Of a stretch of 64,000 nt of DNA, positions 17,402 to 26,547 are shown in pieces. Location: the NCBI GenBank assembly GCA_934309345.1, contig CAKRDD010000003.1, positions 62,001 through 126,000 on the forward strand, written 5' to 3'. This DNA is from an uncultured Mediterraneibacter sp. GTDB taxonomy: Bacteria; Bacillota; Clostridia; Lachnospirales; Lachnospiraceae. The notes beneath the pieces are model-generated. The model made no database searches. It had not been told where the DNA came from and saw only the letters and a list, made by a program, of their open reading frames with translations. Each line of letters opens with the position of its first letter. The stretch's first letter is position 1. The position numbers were made by a program, and so were the translations under genes.

Positions 17402-18146
17402 AATGAAGATTGCAGATGTACTGATGGGTGTGTCCAGTCAGTATGAGATGTTGGCAGAGTACTGCCGGGATTATATAGTGGAAGACAGTGCGGAAGAGGT
17501 GTCGGAGCGTCTTGTCCTGACAATGGAAGATATTGAGAAGGAACGCACGATTGCGGAAAAAAGTGGGGAGTCAGTTCCAACGTTGGGTTCACAGCAGAAC
17601 ATACCACAATATTCCCCACAGTATCTTGAGACATTGGCGGCTCTTCGCAAGATTGCTGACTTTATGCCGGAGAAAGATTGTTTCCTGATGCATGGGGCAG
17701 TGATTGCCTGGAAGAATCAGGGGTATCTCTTTACAGCTCCAAGTGGGACGGGGAAGTCCACACATCTTGCATTGTGGAAGAAATATCTTGGAGATCAGGC
17801 GGAAGTTATCAATGGGGACAAGCCGCTTCTTAAAGTTACGGAAGATGAGGTCTGGGTATATGGAACTCCGTGGGCTGGAAAAGAACAGTGGCAGGTTAAT
17901 AAAAAGGTTGCTTTGAAAGGAATATGCTTTCTTGAAAGAGGCGAGAAGAACTCGATTCAGAAAATAGATTCGTTTTCTGCGCTTCCATTTCTTATGCGTC
18001 AGGTTTATTTTACAGATGCTCCACAGAGCGCAGGAAAGACGATGGAGCTGTTAGATCAGATGTTGAAGATAGTTCCGTTGTATAAAATGAAGTGCAATAT
18101 CTCAAGGGAAGCATTCGAGTGCAGCTTTGGTGCAATGACATTTTAA
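17391..18146 (+). CDS. HPr-kinase-like protein (peptide kinase candidate)
   Basis: 251 residues from the ATG at 17391, which overlaps the previous stop by 11 bases. P-loop APSGTGKST (116-124) follows MHGAVIAWKNQGYLFT, and the INGDKPLL segment matches the second HPrK motif. The N-terminal HPr-binding domain of true HPrK/P is absent, and HPr or catabolite genes are not nearby. Homologues in lasso-peptide clusters phosphorylate the C-terminal Ser of the precursor. The candidate precursor at 12694 ends in Ser. Last gene of the operon. Confidence 0.85.
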   Translation: MEFRMKIADVLMGVSSQYEMLAEYCRDYIVEDSAEEVSERLVLTMEDIEKERTIAEKSGESVPTLGSQQNIPQYSPQYLETLAALRKIADFMPEKDCFLMHGAVIAWKNQGYLFTAPSGTGKSTHLALWKKYLGDQAEVINGDKPLLKVTEDEVWVYGTPWAGKEQWQVNKKVALKGICFLERGEKNSIQKIDSFSALPFLMRQVYFTDAPQSAGKTMELLDQMLKIVPLYKMKCNISREAFECSFGAMTF

Positions 18147-18221
18147 TTCCCTTCTAAATAAAATTATGCTATCCTATATTTGAACGTTTATTTACGGTAA
18201 GAAAAACAAGGAGAGCAGAAG

Positions 18222-19109
18222 ATGAAACAAGAGTTATTTGATCCGCAGGCATTTGCTGAGTCGTCTTCAAGAATTATATATACACCATCTACATTTGCCA
18301 GGACATCTTTGCTCCATCTGCAGGAGGCCGGTTCTTTTCAGGCGGTGTATCCGCATACCTCCAAAAGATCAGATCTTGTCTCTTGTTTATGCTTTGTTGT
18401 ATTGAGTGGAACCGGTGAACTGAAGTACGAAGGGGAAGTATATAAATTGTCAGCAGGTGACTGTGTGTTTATTGATTGCCGGAAGGCATACAGTCACAGT
18501 ACAGGTTATCTTTATGATGAGAAGAATGATCCGGATCTTTGGTCGCTCCAATGGTGTCATTTTTACGGAGCAGCTCTTCCGGCGGTGTATGCAAAGTACA
18601 GAGAACGTGGCGGCAAGCCGGTATTTCATCCAAAGAATGTGATCCAGTTTACAGATCTGTTTACGGAGATTTATGATCTTGCCTCTTCATCAGATCACAT
18701 ACGGGATATGCGGATCAATGAGAAATTAGCAGTTCTTCTTACTGTATTGATGGAGCAGTCCGGGCATTCGGAGGAGGGGACTGGGAGGGGAAAACGGCTG
18801 GAGCTTTCTTCGATCAAAGCTTATCTGGATGAGCATTATGCAGAGAAGATTGTATTGGATGATCTGGCTGAGCGGTTTTTTATCAACAAGTTTTATATGA
18901 CGAAGATTTTCAAGGCAACTTATGGGACAACGATCATCAATTATCTTATTTCAAAGAGAATTACAAGAGCCAAGCAGCTCCTTCGTTTTACAGATCTGAC
19001 GATGGATGAGATCAGTATAGAAGTCGGAATGGATAGTGCAAATTATTTTAGCAGGGCATTTCATAAAGTAGAGGGCATCAGCCCGAGTGAGTATAGAAAG
19101 CAGTGGTAA
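18222..19109 (+). CDS. AraC family transcriptional regulator
   Basis: 295 residues. N-terminal cupin-like ligand-binding domain (about 35-165, with GTGELKYEGEVYKLSAGDC), C-terminal two-HTH AraC domain (about 195-295, ending MDSANYFSRAFHKVEGISPSEYRKQW). It sits just before the GDP-fucose operon and after the RiPP-like operon, on the same strand. AAGGAGAGCAGAAG precedes the ATG. The ligand is probably a sugar or metabolite. Which neighbour it controls cannot be decided from sequence. Confidence 0.9.
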   Translation: MKQELFDPQAFAESSSRIIYTPSTFARTSLLHLQEAGSFQAVYPHTSKRSDLVSCLCFVVLSGTGELKYEGEVYKLSAGDCVFIDCRKAYSHSTGYLYDEKNDPDLWSLQWCHFYGAALPAVYAKYRERGGKPVFHPKNVIQFTDLFTEIYDLASSSDHIRDMRINEKLAVLLTVLMEQSGHSEEGTGRGKRLELSSIKAYLDEHYAEKIVLDDLAERFFINKFYMTKIFKATYGTTIINYLISKRITRAKQLLRFTDLTMDEISIEVGMDSANYFSRAFHKVEGISPSEYRKQW

Positions 19110-19128
19110 ACCCACTGCTTTTTCTATA
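19092..19128 (+). terminator. Terminator overlapping the AraC stop codon
   Basis: TATAGAAAGCAGTGG pairs with CCACTGCTTTTTCTATA around the loop GTAAAC; the T-run is part of the 3' arm. It separates the AraC gene from the gmd operon. Confidence 0.75.
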
Positions 19129-19268
19129 TTTTTCTATATTGTTCTGCCCTGAAAAGCCAATATTGTGCTAAAATTCGCCTTTTTATGCCGTTCATTTCTT
19201 CTATGTAGTTACGATAGACTATTAGAGTCGATTCGTAAATGATGTCAAGAAATGAAAGGGATTATAGA

Positions 19269-20318
19269 ATGAAGAAAGCATTAATTACAGGTATTACAGG
19301 TCAGGATGGTTCGTATCTTGCAGAGTTCCTTCTGGAGAAGGGATATGAAGTTCACGGGATTGTCCGCCGTGCGTCTATTTCTAACACGGCTCGTATTGAC
19401 CATTTGATTGAGGAGGATGCAATTACTTTGCATGACGGAGATCTGTCAGATTCATCCGGGCTGATCCGTCTTGTCAATGAGATTCAGCCGGATGAGATTT
19501 ATAATCTGGCGGCGCAGAGTCACGTTCAGGTTTCTTTTGATGCTCCGGAGTATTCAGGAGATGTGGATGCGCTTGGCGTGCTGCGTATTCTTGAAGCAGT
19601 CCGTGTCTGCGGACTGACGAAGACTTGCAGAGTTTATCAGGCATCTACTTCTGAGCTTTACGGTAAGGTGGAGGAAGTCCCGCAGCGTGAGACGACTCCG
19701 TTTCATCCGTATTCTCCTTATGCAGTAGCAAAGCAGTATGGATTTTGGATGGTGAAGGAGTATCGAGATGCGTATGGAATGTTCGCTGTGAATGGAATTC
19801 TGTTTAATCATGAATCTGAGCGCCGCGGAGAGAATTTTGTTACTCGAAAAATCACTCTGGCAGCCGGAAGGATCGCGGAAGGTCTGCAGGATCATCTGGA
19901 GCTTGGCAATATGGATTCTCTGCGTGACTGGGGTTATGCGAAGGATTATGTGGAGTGTATGTGGCTGATCATGCAGCAGGAGAAACCGGAAGATTTTGTT
20001 ATTGCAACCGGAGTGCAGCACACGGTTCGTGATTTTACAGAGAAGGCTTTCGCAGCGAATGGAATTACGATCCGCTGGGAAGGAACCGGAATTGATGAGA
20101 AAGGATACGATGCAGCTACAGGTAAGATGCTTGTCTGTGTGAATCCGCAGTGGTTCCGCCCAACCGATGTTGATAATCTGTGGGGAGATCCGACAAAGGC
20201 GAAGACAGTTCTTGGCTGGAATCCGCAGTCAACGACATATGAGCAGCTGGTTGAGATTATGGCGAAGCATGACCGTGAACGTGCAAAACGTGAGAAGGCC
20301 ATGAAGTCTGTTATGTAA
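19269..20318 (+). CDS. gmd: GDP-mannose 4,6-dehydratase
   Basis: 349 residues from the ATG at 19269 (AAAGGG eight bases upstream; an ATG ten codons earlier lacks a site). Converts GDP-D-mannose to GDP-4-dehydro-6-deoxy-D-mannose, first step to GDP-L-fucose. NADP-binding ALITGITGQDGSYLAE at the N-terminus, the active-site region STSELYGKV, and YSPYAVAKQYG with the Y-x-x-x-K catalytic pair. NHESERRGENFVTRK is the Gmd-specific signature. First gene of a five-gene operon. Confidence 0.97.
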   Translation: MKKALITGITGQDGSYLAEFLLEKGYEVHGIVRRASISNTARIDHLIEEDAITLHDGDLSDSSGLIRLVNEIQPDEIYNLAAQSHVQVSFDAPEYSGDVDALGVLRILEAVRVCGLTKTCRVYQASTSELYGKVEEVPQRETTPFHPYSPYAVAKQYGFWMVKEYRDAYGMFAVNGILFNHESERRGENFVTRKITLAAGRIAEGLQDHLELGNMDSLRDWGYAKDYVECMWLIMQQEKPEDFVIATGVQHTVRDFTEKAFAANGITIRWEGTGIDEKGYDAATGKMLVCVNPQWFRPTDVDNLWGDPTKAKTVLGWNPQSTTYEQLVEIMAKHDRERAKREKAMKSVM

Positions 20319-20330
20319 GGAAGAAGGCAA

Positions 20331-21281
20331 ATGATTATGATGGAGAAAAATGCGAAAATCTATGTTGCAGGTCATCGTGGAATGGTTGGTTCTGCGATCG
20401 TTCGTGAGCTGCAGCGTCAAGGCTATACGAATCTTATTACATGTACACATAAGGAACTTGACCTGACCCGTCAGGAGGCAGTCGAAGAGTTCTTTGCAAA
20501 AGAGAAGCCGGAATATGTGTTTCTTGCCGCAGCCAAAGTTGGCGGTATCGTGGCAAATCAGGAAGCATTAGCGGATTTTATGTATGAAAATATGACTTTA
20601 GAAATGAATGTGATTCATTCCGCGTGGAAGAATGGATGCAAAAAGCTGGAATTCCTTGGTTCTTCCTGTATCTATCCGCGTATGGCACCGCAGCCTATGA
20701 AAGAGGACTGTCTGCTGACAAGTGAACTGGAGAAGACAAATGAGGCCTATGCTCTGGCAAAGATTTCCGGGTTGAAATACTGTGAGTTCCTGAACCGTCA
20801 GTATGGAACGGATTACATTTCTGTGATGCCGACAAATCTGTATGGACCGAATGACAATTACCATCCGACACACAGCCATGTGGTTCCGGCATTGATCCGC
20901 CGTTTTCATGAGGCAAAGGTAAATGGTGTGGAGCGTGTAACATGCTGGGGCGATGGTTCGCCGCTGCGAGAGTTCCTGTATGTAGATGATCTTGCGAATC
21001 TGTGTGTATTTCTGATGAATCATTATTCTGGAAATGAAACTGTTAATGCAGGTACCGGAAAAGAGCTTACGATCAAGGAGCTTACAGAACTGGTTGCGAA
21101 GGTAGTTGGTTATACCGGTGAGATTGAATGGGATACTTCGAAACCGAACGGAACACCACGTAAGCTGCTGGATGTCTCTAAGGCGGCGGATCTTGGATGG
21201 ACCTATAAGACGGAACTGGAAGATGGGTTGCGCCTGTCTTATGAGGATTTCCTGAATAATCCGATGCGCGCGGAACGATAA
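20331..21281 (+). CDS. fcl: GDP-L-fucose synthase (GDP-4-keto-6-deoxymannose epimerase/reductase)
   Basis: 316 residues. NADP motif VAGHRGMVGSAI, then SSCIYPRMAPQPMKE and catalytic Y-x-x-x-K in EAYALAKISG, plus LYGPNDNY. Finishes GDP-L-fucose synthesis. Twelve bases after gmd, with GGAAGAAGG just before the ATG. GDP-L-fucose would feed fucosylated surface polysaccharide or glycoprotein. Confidence 0.97.
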   Translation: MIMMEKNAKIYVAGHRGMVGSAIVRELQRQGYTNLITCTHKELDLTRQEAVEEFFAKEKPEYVFLAAAKVGGIVANQEALADFMYENMTLEMNVIHSAWKNGCKKLEFLGSSCIYPRMAPQPMKEDCLLTSELEKTNEAYALAKISGLKYCEFLNRQYGTDYISVMPTNLYGPNDNYHPTHSHVVPALIRRFHEAKVNGVERVTCWGDGSPLREFLYVDDLANLCVFLMNHYSGNETVNAGTGKELTIKELTELVAKVVGYTGEIEWDTSKPNGTPRKLLDVSKAADLGWTYKTELEDGLRLSYEDFLNNPMRAER

Positions 21282-21315
21282 GACAGTCTGGCCGATTTAT
21301 GGAGGAGTTTTTATT

Positions 21316-22632
21316 ATGAATCTAGTTTTATTATCCGGTGGTTCCGGTCAGCGTCTGTGGCCTTTGTCGAATGACGTCCGTTCCAAGCAGTTTATTAAGA
21401 TTTTTCACAAAGAGGATGGAACTCTGGAGTCTATGGTGCAGCGTGTATACCGTCAGATCAGGGCGGTTGATACGGATGCGACGGTTACGATTGCAACTTC
21501 GAAATCGCAGATTTCAGCAATCCACAACCAGCTTGGAGAGGAAGTCGGGATCAGCGTAGAGCCGTGTCGGCGGGATACATTTCCGGCAATCGCACTTGCG
21601 GCCGCTTATCTGAAAGATGTGCAGGGCGTGAGCGAAGAAGAGTCGGTTGTTGTCTGCCCGGTCGATCCGTATGTGGAGGATGATTATTTTGAAGCGCTGA
21701 AAGATCTGGGAGAGAGAGCAGCAGTCAGTGATGCCAATCTTGTGCTGATGGGGATTGAGCCGACTTATCCAAGTGAGAAGTATGGTTACATCATTCCTTT
21801 TGGCAAGGAAAATGTCAGTAAAGTCTCTATGTTCAAGGAGAAACCGACAAAGGAAGTGGCTAAAGGTTATATTGAAAAGGGCGCACTGTGGAATGGTGGT
21901 GCGTTTGCTTTTAAGCTGGGCTATGTGCTGAACCGCGCACACGAGTTGATTGATTTTGCAGATTATGAAGATCTGTTTGATAAATATGAAACTTTGAATA
22001 AAATCAGTTTCGATTATGCGGTTGTTGAGCATGAACAGAAGATTGAAGTGATGCGCTTCGCGGGCACCTGGAAGGATCTTGGTACATGGAATACGCTGAC
22101 GGAAGCGATGGAAAGCCAGGCGGTCGGTGAGGCAACATTAAACGATAACTGTGAAAATGTGCATGTGGTCAATGAACTGGATGTTCCGATCCTATGTATG
22201 GGACTGAAGGATGTTGTGGTTTCGGCATCTCCGGGAGGAATTCTGGTTTCAGATAAGGAGCAGAGTTCTTATATCAAGCCATTTGTGGATCAGCTCGATC
22301 ACCGTATCATGTTTGCAGAGAAGTCCTGGGGCAGTTTTAAAGTGGTTGATGTAGATCATGCGTCAATGACAATAAAAGTGACATTGAATCCGGGACATCG
22401 GATGAATTACCACAGCCACAAGAACCGAGATGAAGTCTGGGTTGTCACTTCAGGAAGCGGAAGGACGATCGTGGATGGAATGGAGCAGCTGGTTAAGGCA
22501 GGGGATGTGATCACAATGTTCGCCGGATGCCGACATACGGTAATTGCTGATACGGAACTGAAATTGATCGAGGTGCAGCTTGGCGAGGAAATTAATGTTC
22601 AGGATAAACAGAAATTTGAACTGGAATGTTAA
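21316..22632 (+). CDS. manC: Mannose-1-phosphate guanylyltransferase, with C-terminal cupin domain
   Basis: 438 residues. N-terminal nucleotidyltransferase: LSGGSGQRLWPLS, SEKYGYI, and FKEKPTKE. C-terminal cupin region with GHRMNYHSHKNRDEVWVV, the mannose-6-phosphate-isomerase-type module seen in ManC/CpsB enzymes. A separate class I isomerase gene follows, so the cupin part may be structural. Makes GDP-mannose for gmd. Confidence 0.95.
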   Translation: MNLVLLSGGSGQRLWPLSNDVRSKQFIKIFHKEDGTLESMVQRVYRQIRAVDTDATVTIATSKSQISAIHNQLGEEVGISVEPCRRDTFPAIALAAAYLKDVQGVSEEESVVVCPVDPYVEDDYFEALKDLGERAAVSDANLVLMGIEPTYPSEKYGYIIPFGKENVSKVSMFKEKPTKEVAKGYIEKGALWNGGAFAFKLGYVLNRAHELIDFADYEDLFDKYETLNKISFDYAVVEHEQKIEVMRFAGTWKDLGTWNTLTEAMESQAVGEATLNDNCENVHVVNELDVPILCMGLKDVVVSASPGGILVSDKEQSSYIKPFVDQLDHRIMFAEKSWGSFKVVDVDHASMTIKVTLNPGHRMNYHSHKNRDEVWVVTSGSGRTIVDGMEQLVKAGDVITMFAGCRHTVIADTELKLIEVQLGEEINVQDKQKFELEC

Positions 22633-22692
22633 ATGTACGAATAGAACGTTAGATATACGAATGTTAGATGTGTTAGGAATGGGAGACTTGCA

Positions 22693-23679
22693 ATGAAGGA
22701 TACGAATATGCCATTTTTACTTAGACCGTCCGGGAAGGATTATCTCTGGGGCGGAAGCAGATTGAATGATGAATTTGAGAAGGAGATGGACCTGTCTCCA
22801 TTGGCAGAGACCTGGGAATGTTCAACGCATCCGGATGGTCCAAGCTATGTGGTTGGCGGTGAATTCGATGGAATGAAGCTGAAAGAGGTACTGAAGGAGC
22901 ATCCGGAGTATCTTGGCGAGCGTCACAAAGGAGCGGAGGATCTGCCGATCCTGATCAAATTCATTGATGCGAAAAAGGATCTTTCTGTTCAGGTTCATCC
23001 TTCAGATCAGTATGCCAGGGAACATGAGAATGGTCAGCTTGGAAAGACGGAGATGTGGTATGTGTTGGATGCCGGAAAAGATGCGAAGCTTGTCTATGGA
23101 CTGAAACAGGACAGTTCTAAGACCGAGCTTCGAAATGCAGTCGCAGACGGTACGGTCATGGATTATCTGCAGCAGGTTCCGGTTAAGAAGGATGACCTGT
23201 TCTTTATTGAAGCCGGAATGATCCATGCAATCGGAGCAGGTGCATTGGTGGCAGAGATTCAGGAGAATTCCAATCTGACCTATCGGTTATATGACTATGA
23301 TCGGACAGGAAAGGATGGGAAAAAGCGTAAGCTTCACATCGATCAGGCACTGCAGGTGGCGAATCTGAAGAGAAGCAGGACACCGGGACAGCCGCGCAGG
23401 GTGCTGAAATATCGTCAGGGAGTCGCTTCGGAACTTCTCACACGTTGTAAATATTTTGAAGTATATCGGATGATTGTGAATACGGAACGGCGGCAGCAGG
23501 TACATTATCGTGCAGATGAGATTGCATTTCGTGTGCTGTTGTGTGTGAATGGGTGTGGCACAATTTCCTGTAAGGACGGAAGTATAGATTTCTACAAGGG
23601 AGAATGCATCTTCATTCCGGCAGATTCAGAAGTGCTTACGATCCGTGGACAGGCTCAGTTTCTTGATGTAAGAGGATAG
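22693..23679 (+). CDS. manA: Mannose-6-phosphate isomerase, class I
   Basis: 328 residues. Zinc-site motifs AETWECSTHPDGPS, QVHPSDQYA and EMWYVLDAG, and IHAIGAGALVAEIQ. Converts fructose-6-phosphate to mannose-6-phosphate. The 60-base gap after manC contains a short direct repeat (TACGAATAGAACGTTAGA and TACGAATGTTAGA) but no terminator. Confidence 0.95.
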   Translation: MKDTNMPFLLRPSGKDYLWGGSRLNDEFEKEMDLSPLAETWECSTHPDGPSYVVGGEFDGMKLKEVLKEHPEYLGERHKGAEDLPILIKFIDAKKDLSVQVHPSDQYAREHENGQLGKTEMWYVLDAGKDAKLVYGLKQDSSKTELRNAVADGTVMDYLQQVPVKKDDLFFIEAGMIHAIGAGALVAEIQENSNLTYRLYDYDRTGKDGKKRKLHIDQALQVANLKRSRTPGQPRRVLKYRQGVASELLTRCKYFEVYRMIVNTERRQQVHYRADEIAFRVLLCVNGCGTISCKDGSIDFYKGECIFIPADSEVLTIRGQAQFLDVRG

Positions 23680-23683
23680 ATGG

Positions 23684-25432
23684 ATGGAAAAGAAATGGGA
23701 AGAATATAATCGTTGGCTGGAAAATGCAACCGCAGACGCGGATGTAGTGGCAGAATTGAAAACATTTGATGATGCGAAAATAGAAGATGCATTTTATCGG
23801 GATCTTGCGTTTGGAACAGGTGGTCTTCGTGGTGTTATCGGTGCCGGTACAAATCGTATGAATGTTTACACAGTTGCGAGAGCATCCCAGGGGCTTGCAG
23901 ATTATCTGAAAAAGCAGTTTGAATCTCCTTCTGTGGCGATCGGTTATGACAGCCGGATTAAAAGTGACGTGTTTGCGAAAGTTGCGGCAGGTGTATTCGC
24001 GGCAAATGGGATTGTTGTTCATATCTGGCCGGAACTTATGCCGGTTCCTGCTGTATCCTTTGCAGTGCGGTATTTGCACGCATCTGCGGGAGTTATGATA
24101 ACGGCTTCACATAACCCGGCTAAATACAATGGTTATAAGGTGTATGGAGCTGACGGATGCCAGATTACAACAGAAGCTGCGGCAGAGATTCTGACGGAGA
24201 TTGACAAGCTGGATATTTTTGAAGACGTGAAGTATGGGAAGTTTAAAGTCTGGAAGCAGGAGAAGTTGAAGAATGCAGAGAATGTAGAGAATTCAGAGAA
24301 TTCAGAGAATGGTGATTCAGAGGATGGCGTTAAAAAAGGAAGCATCCATTATATCCGGGATGAGGTTTATACTGCTTTTATAAATGAAGTAAAGCACCAG
24401 TCTGTCTTATTCGGTGAAGAAGTCAGCAAGGATGTTGCAATCGTGTATAGTCCTTTGAATGGCACTGGGCTGAAACCGGTTACCCGGACTTTGAAAGAGA
24501 TGGGGTATACGAATATTACTGTAGTGAAAGAGCAGGAACAGCCGGATGGAAACTTCCCGACTTGTCCGTATCCAAATCCGGAAATCAGGGAAGCAATGGC
24601 ACTTGGAATGGAATATGCAAAACAATATCATGCAGACCTTCTTCTGGCAACAGATCCGGATTGTGACCGTGTCGGTATTGCCGTGAAAAATAATGTTGGT
24701 GAGTATGAATTGCTGACAGGAAATCAGACAGGACTTCTTCTTTTGGATTATATTTGCAGTCAGCGTGTGAAGCATGGGAAGATGCCGGATGATCCGGTTA
24801 TGGTCAAGACAATTGTGACGATGGATATGGCAGAGCGGATTGCAGCACACTACGGTCTGCGCACAATCAATGTTCTGACAGGATTTAAGTTTATCGGAGA
24901 GCAGATTGGTAAGCTGGAACAATCAGGCAAGGCAGAGAGTTATGTGTTTGGATTTGAGGAAAGCTATGGTTATCTGACAGGCTCCTATGTCAGAGATAAG
25001 GATGGAGTGAATGGTGCCTATATGATCTGTGAGATGTTTAGTTATTATGCCGCGCAGGGAATCAGTCTGCCTGATAAGCTGGAAGAGTTGTACAAGATAT
25101 ATGGTTATTGCCTGAACACTTTACACAGCTACGAATTTGACGGAAGTGCAGGTTTTGCAAAAATGCAGAATATCATGCAGACATTCCGCGGAGAAATCAA
25201 AGAATTCGGTGGAAAGAAGGTTGTTGAAGTACTGGATTATACGTCCGGTCTGGATGGTCTGCCGAAGTCGGATGTACTGAAATTTTTGTTGGAAGATCAT
25301 TGCTCGATCGTGGTGCGCCCGTCAGGGACAGAACCGAAGCTGAAGATGTATATCTCGGTCAGTGCAGAGAATAAGGAAGCGGCTGAAGTGGTAGAAGCAG
25401 AAATCTGTGAAAGCGCGGAGGGATTTCTTTAA
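23684..25432 (+). CDS. Phosphohexomutase (phosphomannomutase/phosphoglucomutase)
   Basis: 582 residues, alpha-D-phosphohexomutase superfamily. Phosphoserine loop ITASHNPAKYNGYK, Mg site ATDPDCDRVG, sugar-binding FGFEESYGY, phosphate-binding RPSGTEPKLKMY. Position after manA implies mannose-6-P to mannose-1-P, closing the route to GDP-mannose; glucose substrates are also possible. Odd feature: an acidic Asn/Glu/Ser repeat insert (NAENVENSENSENGDSEDG, about residues 198-218) encoded by a GAGAATTCA-type repeat between domains 1 and 2. The gene starts four bases after the manA stop. Confidence 0.9.
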   Translation: MEKKWEEYNRWLENATADADVVAELKTFDDAKIEDAFYRDLAFGTGGLRGVIGAGTNRMNVYTVARASQGLADYLKKQFESPSVAIGYDSRIKSDVFAKVAAGVFAANGIVVHIWPELMPVPAVSFAVRYLHASAGVMITASHNPAKYNGYKVYGADGCQITTEAAAEILTEIDKLDIFEDVKYGKFKVWKQEKLKNAENVENSENSENGDSEDGVKKGSIHYIRDEVYTAFINEVKHQSVLFGEEVSKDVAIVYSPLNGTGLKPVTRTLKEMGYTNITVVKEQEQPDGNFPTCPYPNPEIREAMALGMEYAKQYHADLLLATDPDCDRVGIAVKNNVGEYELLTGNQTGLLLLDYICSQRVKHGKMPDDPVMVKTIVTMDMAERIAAHYGLRTINVLTGFKFIGEQIGKLEQSGKAESYVFGFEESYGYLTGSYVRDKDGVNGAYMICEMFSYYAAQGISLPDKLEELYKIYGYCLNTLHSYEFDGSAGFAKMQNIMQTFRGEIKEFGGKKVVEVLDYTSGLDGLPKSDVLKFLLEDHCSIVVRPSGTEPKLKMYISVSAENKEAAEVVEAEICESAEGFL

Positions 25433-25603
25433 TCTGGATTTTTGGAAAAACTCTCCTTGAACCTCTCCTTGTATTTACACGCGAAATCAGATATATTAGA
25501 AGATATTGGAAATGCATTGCGCGAAGCATCCGCAAGCATCATAGTTGCAGGCTTTTACCTCCAACATCTTTACAAATATAGCAGAAAGAAGGTGAGTTTC
25601 ATC

Positions 25604-26344
25604 GTGAATCAGATCGTCTTGACAGGAATGGTGCTTTCTGTCGCACCAGTGGGCGAGTACGACCGCAGAGTTGTCATACTTACAAAAGAACAGGGGAAGA
25701 TCTCAGCCTTTGCAAAGGGATCAAGAAGACCGAACAGTCCATTGGTAGGAGCGGTGAATCCATTTACTTTTGGTGAATTCACGATGTATGAAGGGCGTTC
25801 TTCTTATACAATCCAGTCTGTAAATGTATCCAATTATTTTTCGGAATTGAGAGCAGATGTAGTAGGAGCTTATTATGGCTTCTATTTTCTTGAGGTTGCG
25901 AATTATTATGCGAGGGAACGTAATGATGAGCGGGAACTTTTAAAACTGCTGTATCAGACAATGCGTGCGCTGACGAATCCTCATCTTCCGAATCAGCTGA
26001 TCCGTTACATTTTCGAGTTGAAAGTGCTGACGATCAACGGACAGGGACCGCAGGTGTTCCAGTGTGTACAGTGCGGTGACCGGACAAGACCGGCGGTGTT
26101 CAGCGCGGCGAAGGGCGGACTTGTGTGTAATGAATGTGACGGGGAAGTAAGAGACGGAATGTTTCTCGACAGTTCTACGCTGTATACGATGCAGTATATT
26201 GAATCCAGCACAATCGAGAAATTATATACATTTAATGTGAAGCCGGAAGTATTGGAGAAGCTTGGACGCGTGATGGGACGGCTGATGAAGAGGTATGTAG
26301 ATAAGGAATTCAAGTCGCTGGAGATACTGCAGACGCTGCTGTGA
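25604..26344 (+). CDS. recO: DNA repair protein RecO
   Basis: 246 residues starting at GTG 25604, supported by GAAGGTGAG seven bases upstream and by the family start VNQIVLTGMVLS. Upstream in-frame sequence to 25442 has no RecO similarity. N-terminal OB fold (GEYDRRVVILTKEQGKISAFAKG), C-terminal helical domain with a zinc site C-x2-C...C-x2-C (CVQCGDRTRP, then VCNEC). Works in RecFOR-dependent loading of RecA at gaps. Confidence 0.95.
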   Translation: MNQIVLTGMVLSVAPVGEYDRRVVILTKEQGKISAFAKGSRRPNSPLVGAVNPFTFGEFTMYEGRSSYTIQSVNVSNYFSELRADVVGAYYGFYFLEVANYYARERNDERELLKLLYQTMRALTNPHLPNQLIRYIFELKVLTINGQGPQVFQCVQCGDRTRPAVFSAAKGGLVCNECDGEVRDGMFLDSSTLYTMQYIESSTIEKLYTFNVKPEVLEKLGRVMGRLMKRYVDKEFKSLEILQTLL

Positions 26345-26398
26345 TATTTGGGGTATTATTAAAAAATTCTCAACAACATTTAAGACATTAGGCAATTG

Positions 26399-26427
26399 TT
26401 GAATCATGAAAAAAATCATGTTATACT
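26399..26427 (+). promoter_or_regulatory. Sigma-A type promoter for V4R/GGDEF pair
   Basis: TTGAAT (26399-26404), 17 bases, TATACT (26422-26427). The spacer contains CATG-AAAAAAAT-CATG, a small palindrome that could bind a regulator. Confidence 0.65.
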
Positions 26428-26479
26428 ACGGTTATATCACCTGTCACATGCCAGTGTGAAACGGAGATGTGAGAATGTA

Positions 26480-26520
26480 ATGCGTTGCTGGTCGCACCTG
26501 TTGTGAACAGCAATTATAAT
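26480..26520. repeat. Relic of the MITE-like element (right-end fragment)
   Basis: ATGCGTTGCTGGTCGCAC followed by TGTGAACAGCAAT matches the right end of the element at 29619-29760 with a few changes. No matching left end or flanking duplication is evident. Confidence 0.55.
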
Positions 26521-26547
26521 AGCAGCAGAAGGAAGAAAAGGAAGAAA

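Noticed and set aside
12694..18146. Calling the cluster a lasso-peptide cluster
   Set aside because: No asparagine-synthetase-like cyclase and no transglutaminase-like B2 protease; the putative core also starts with Asn, not the usual Gly, Ala, Ser or Cys.
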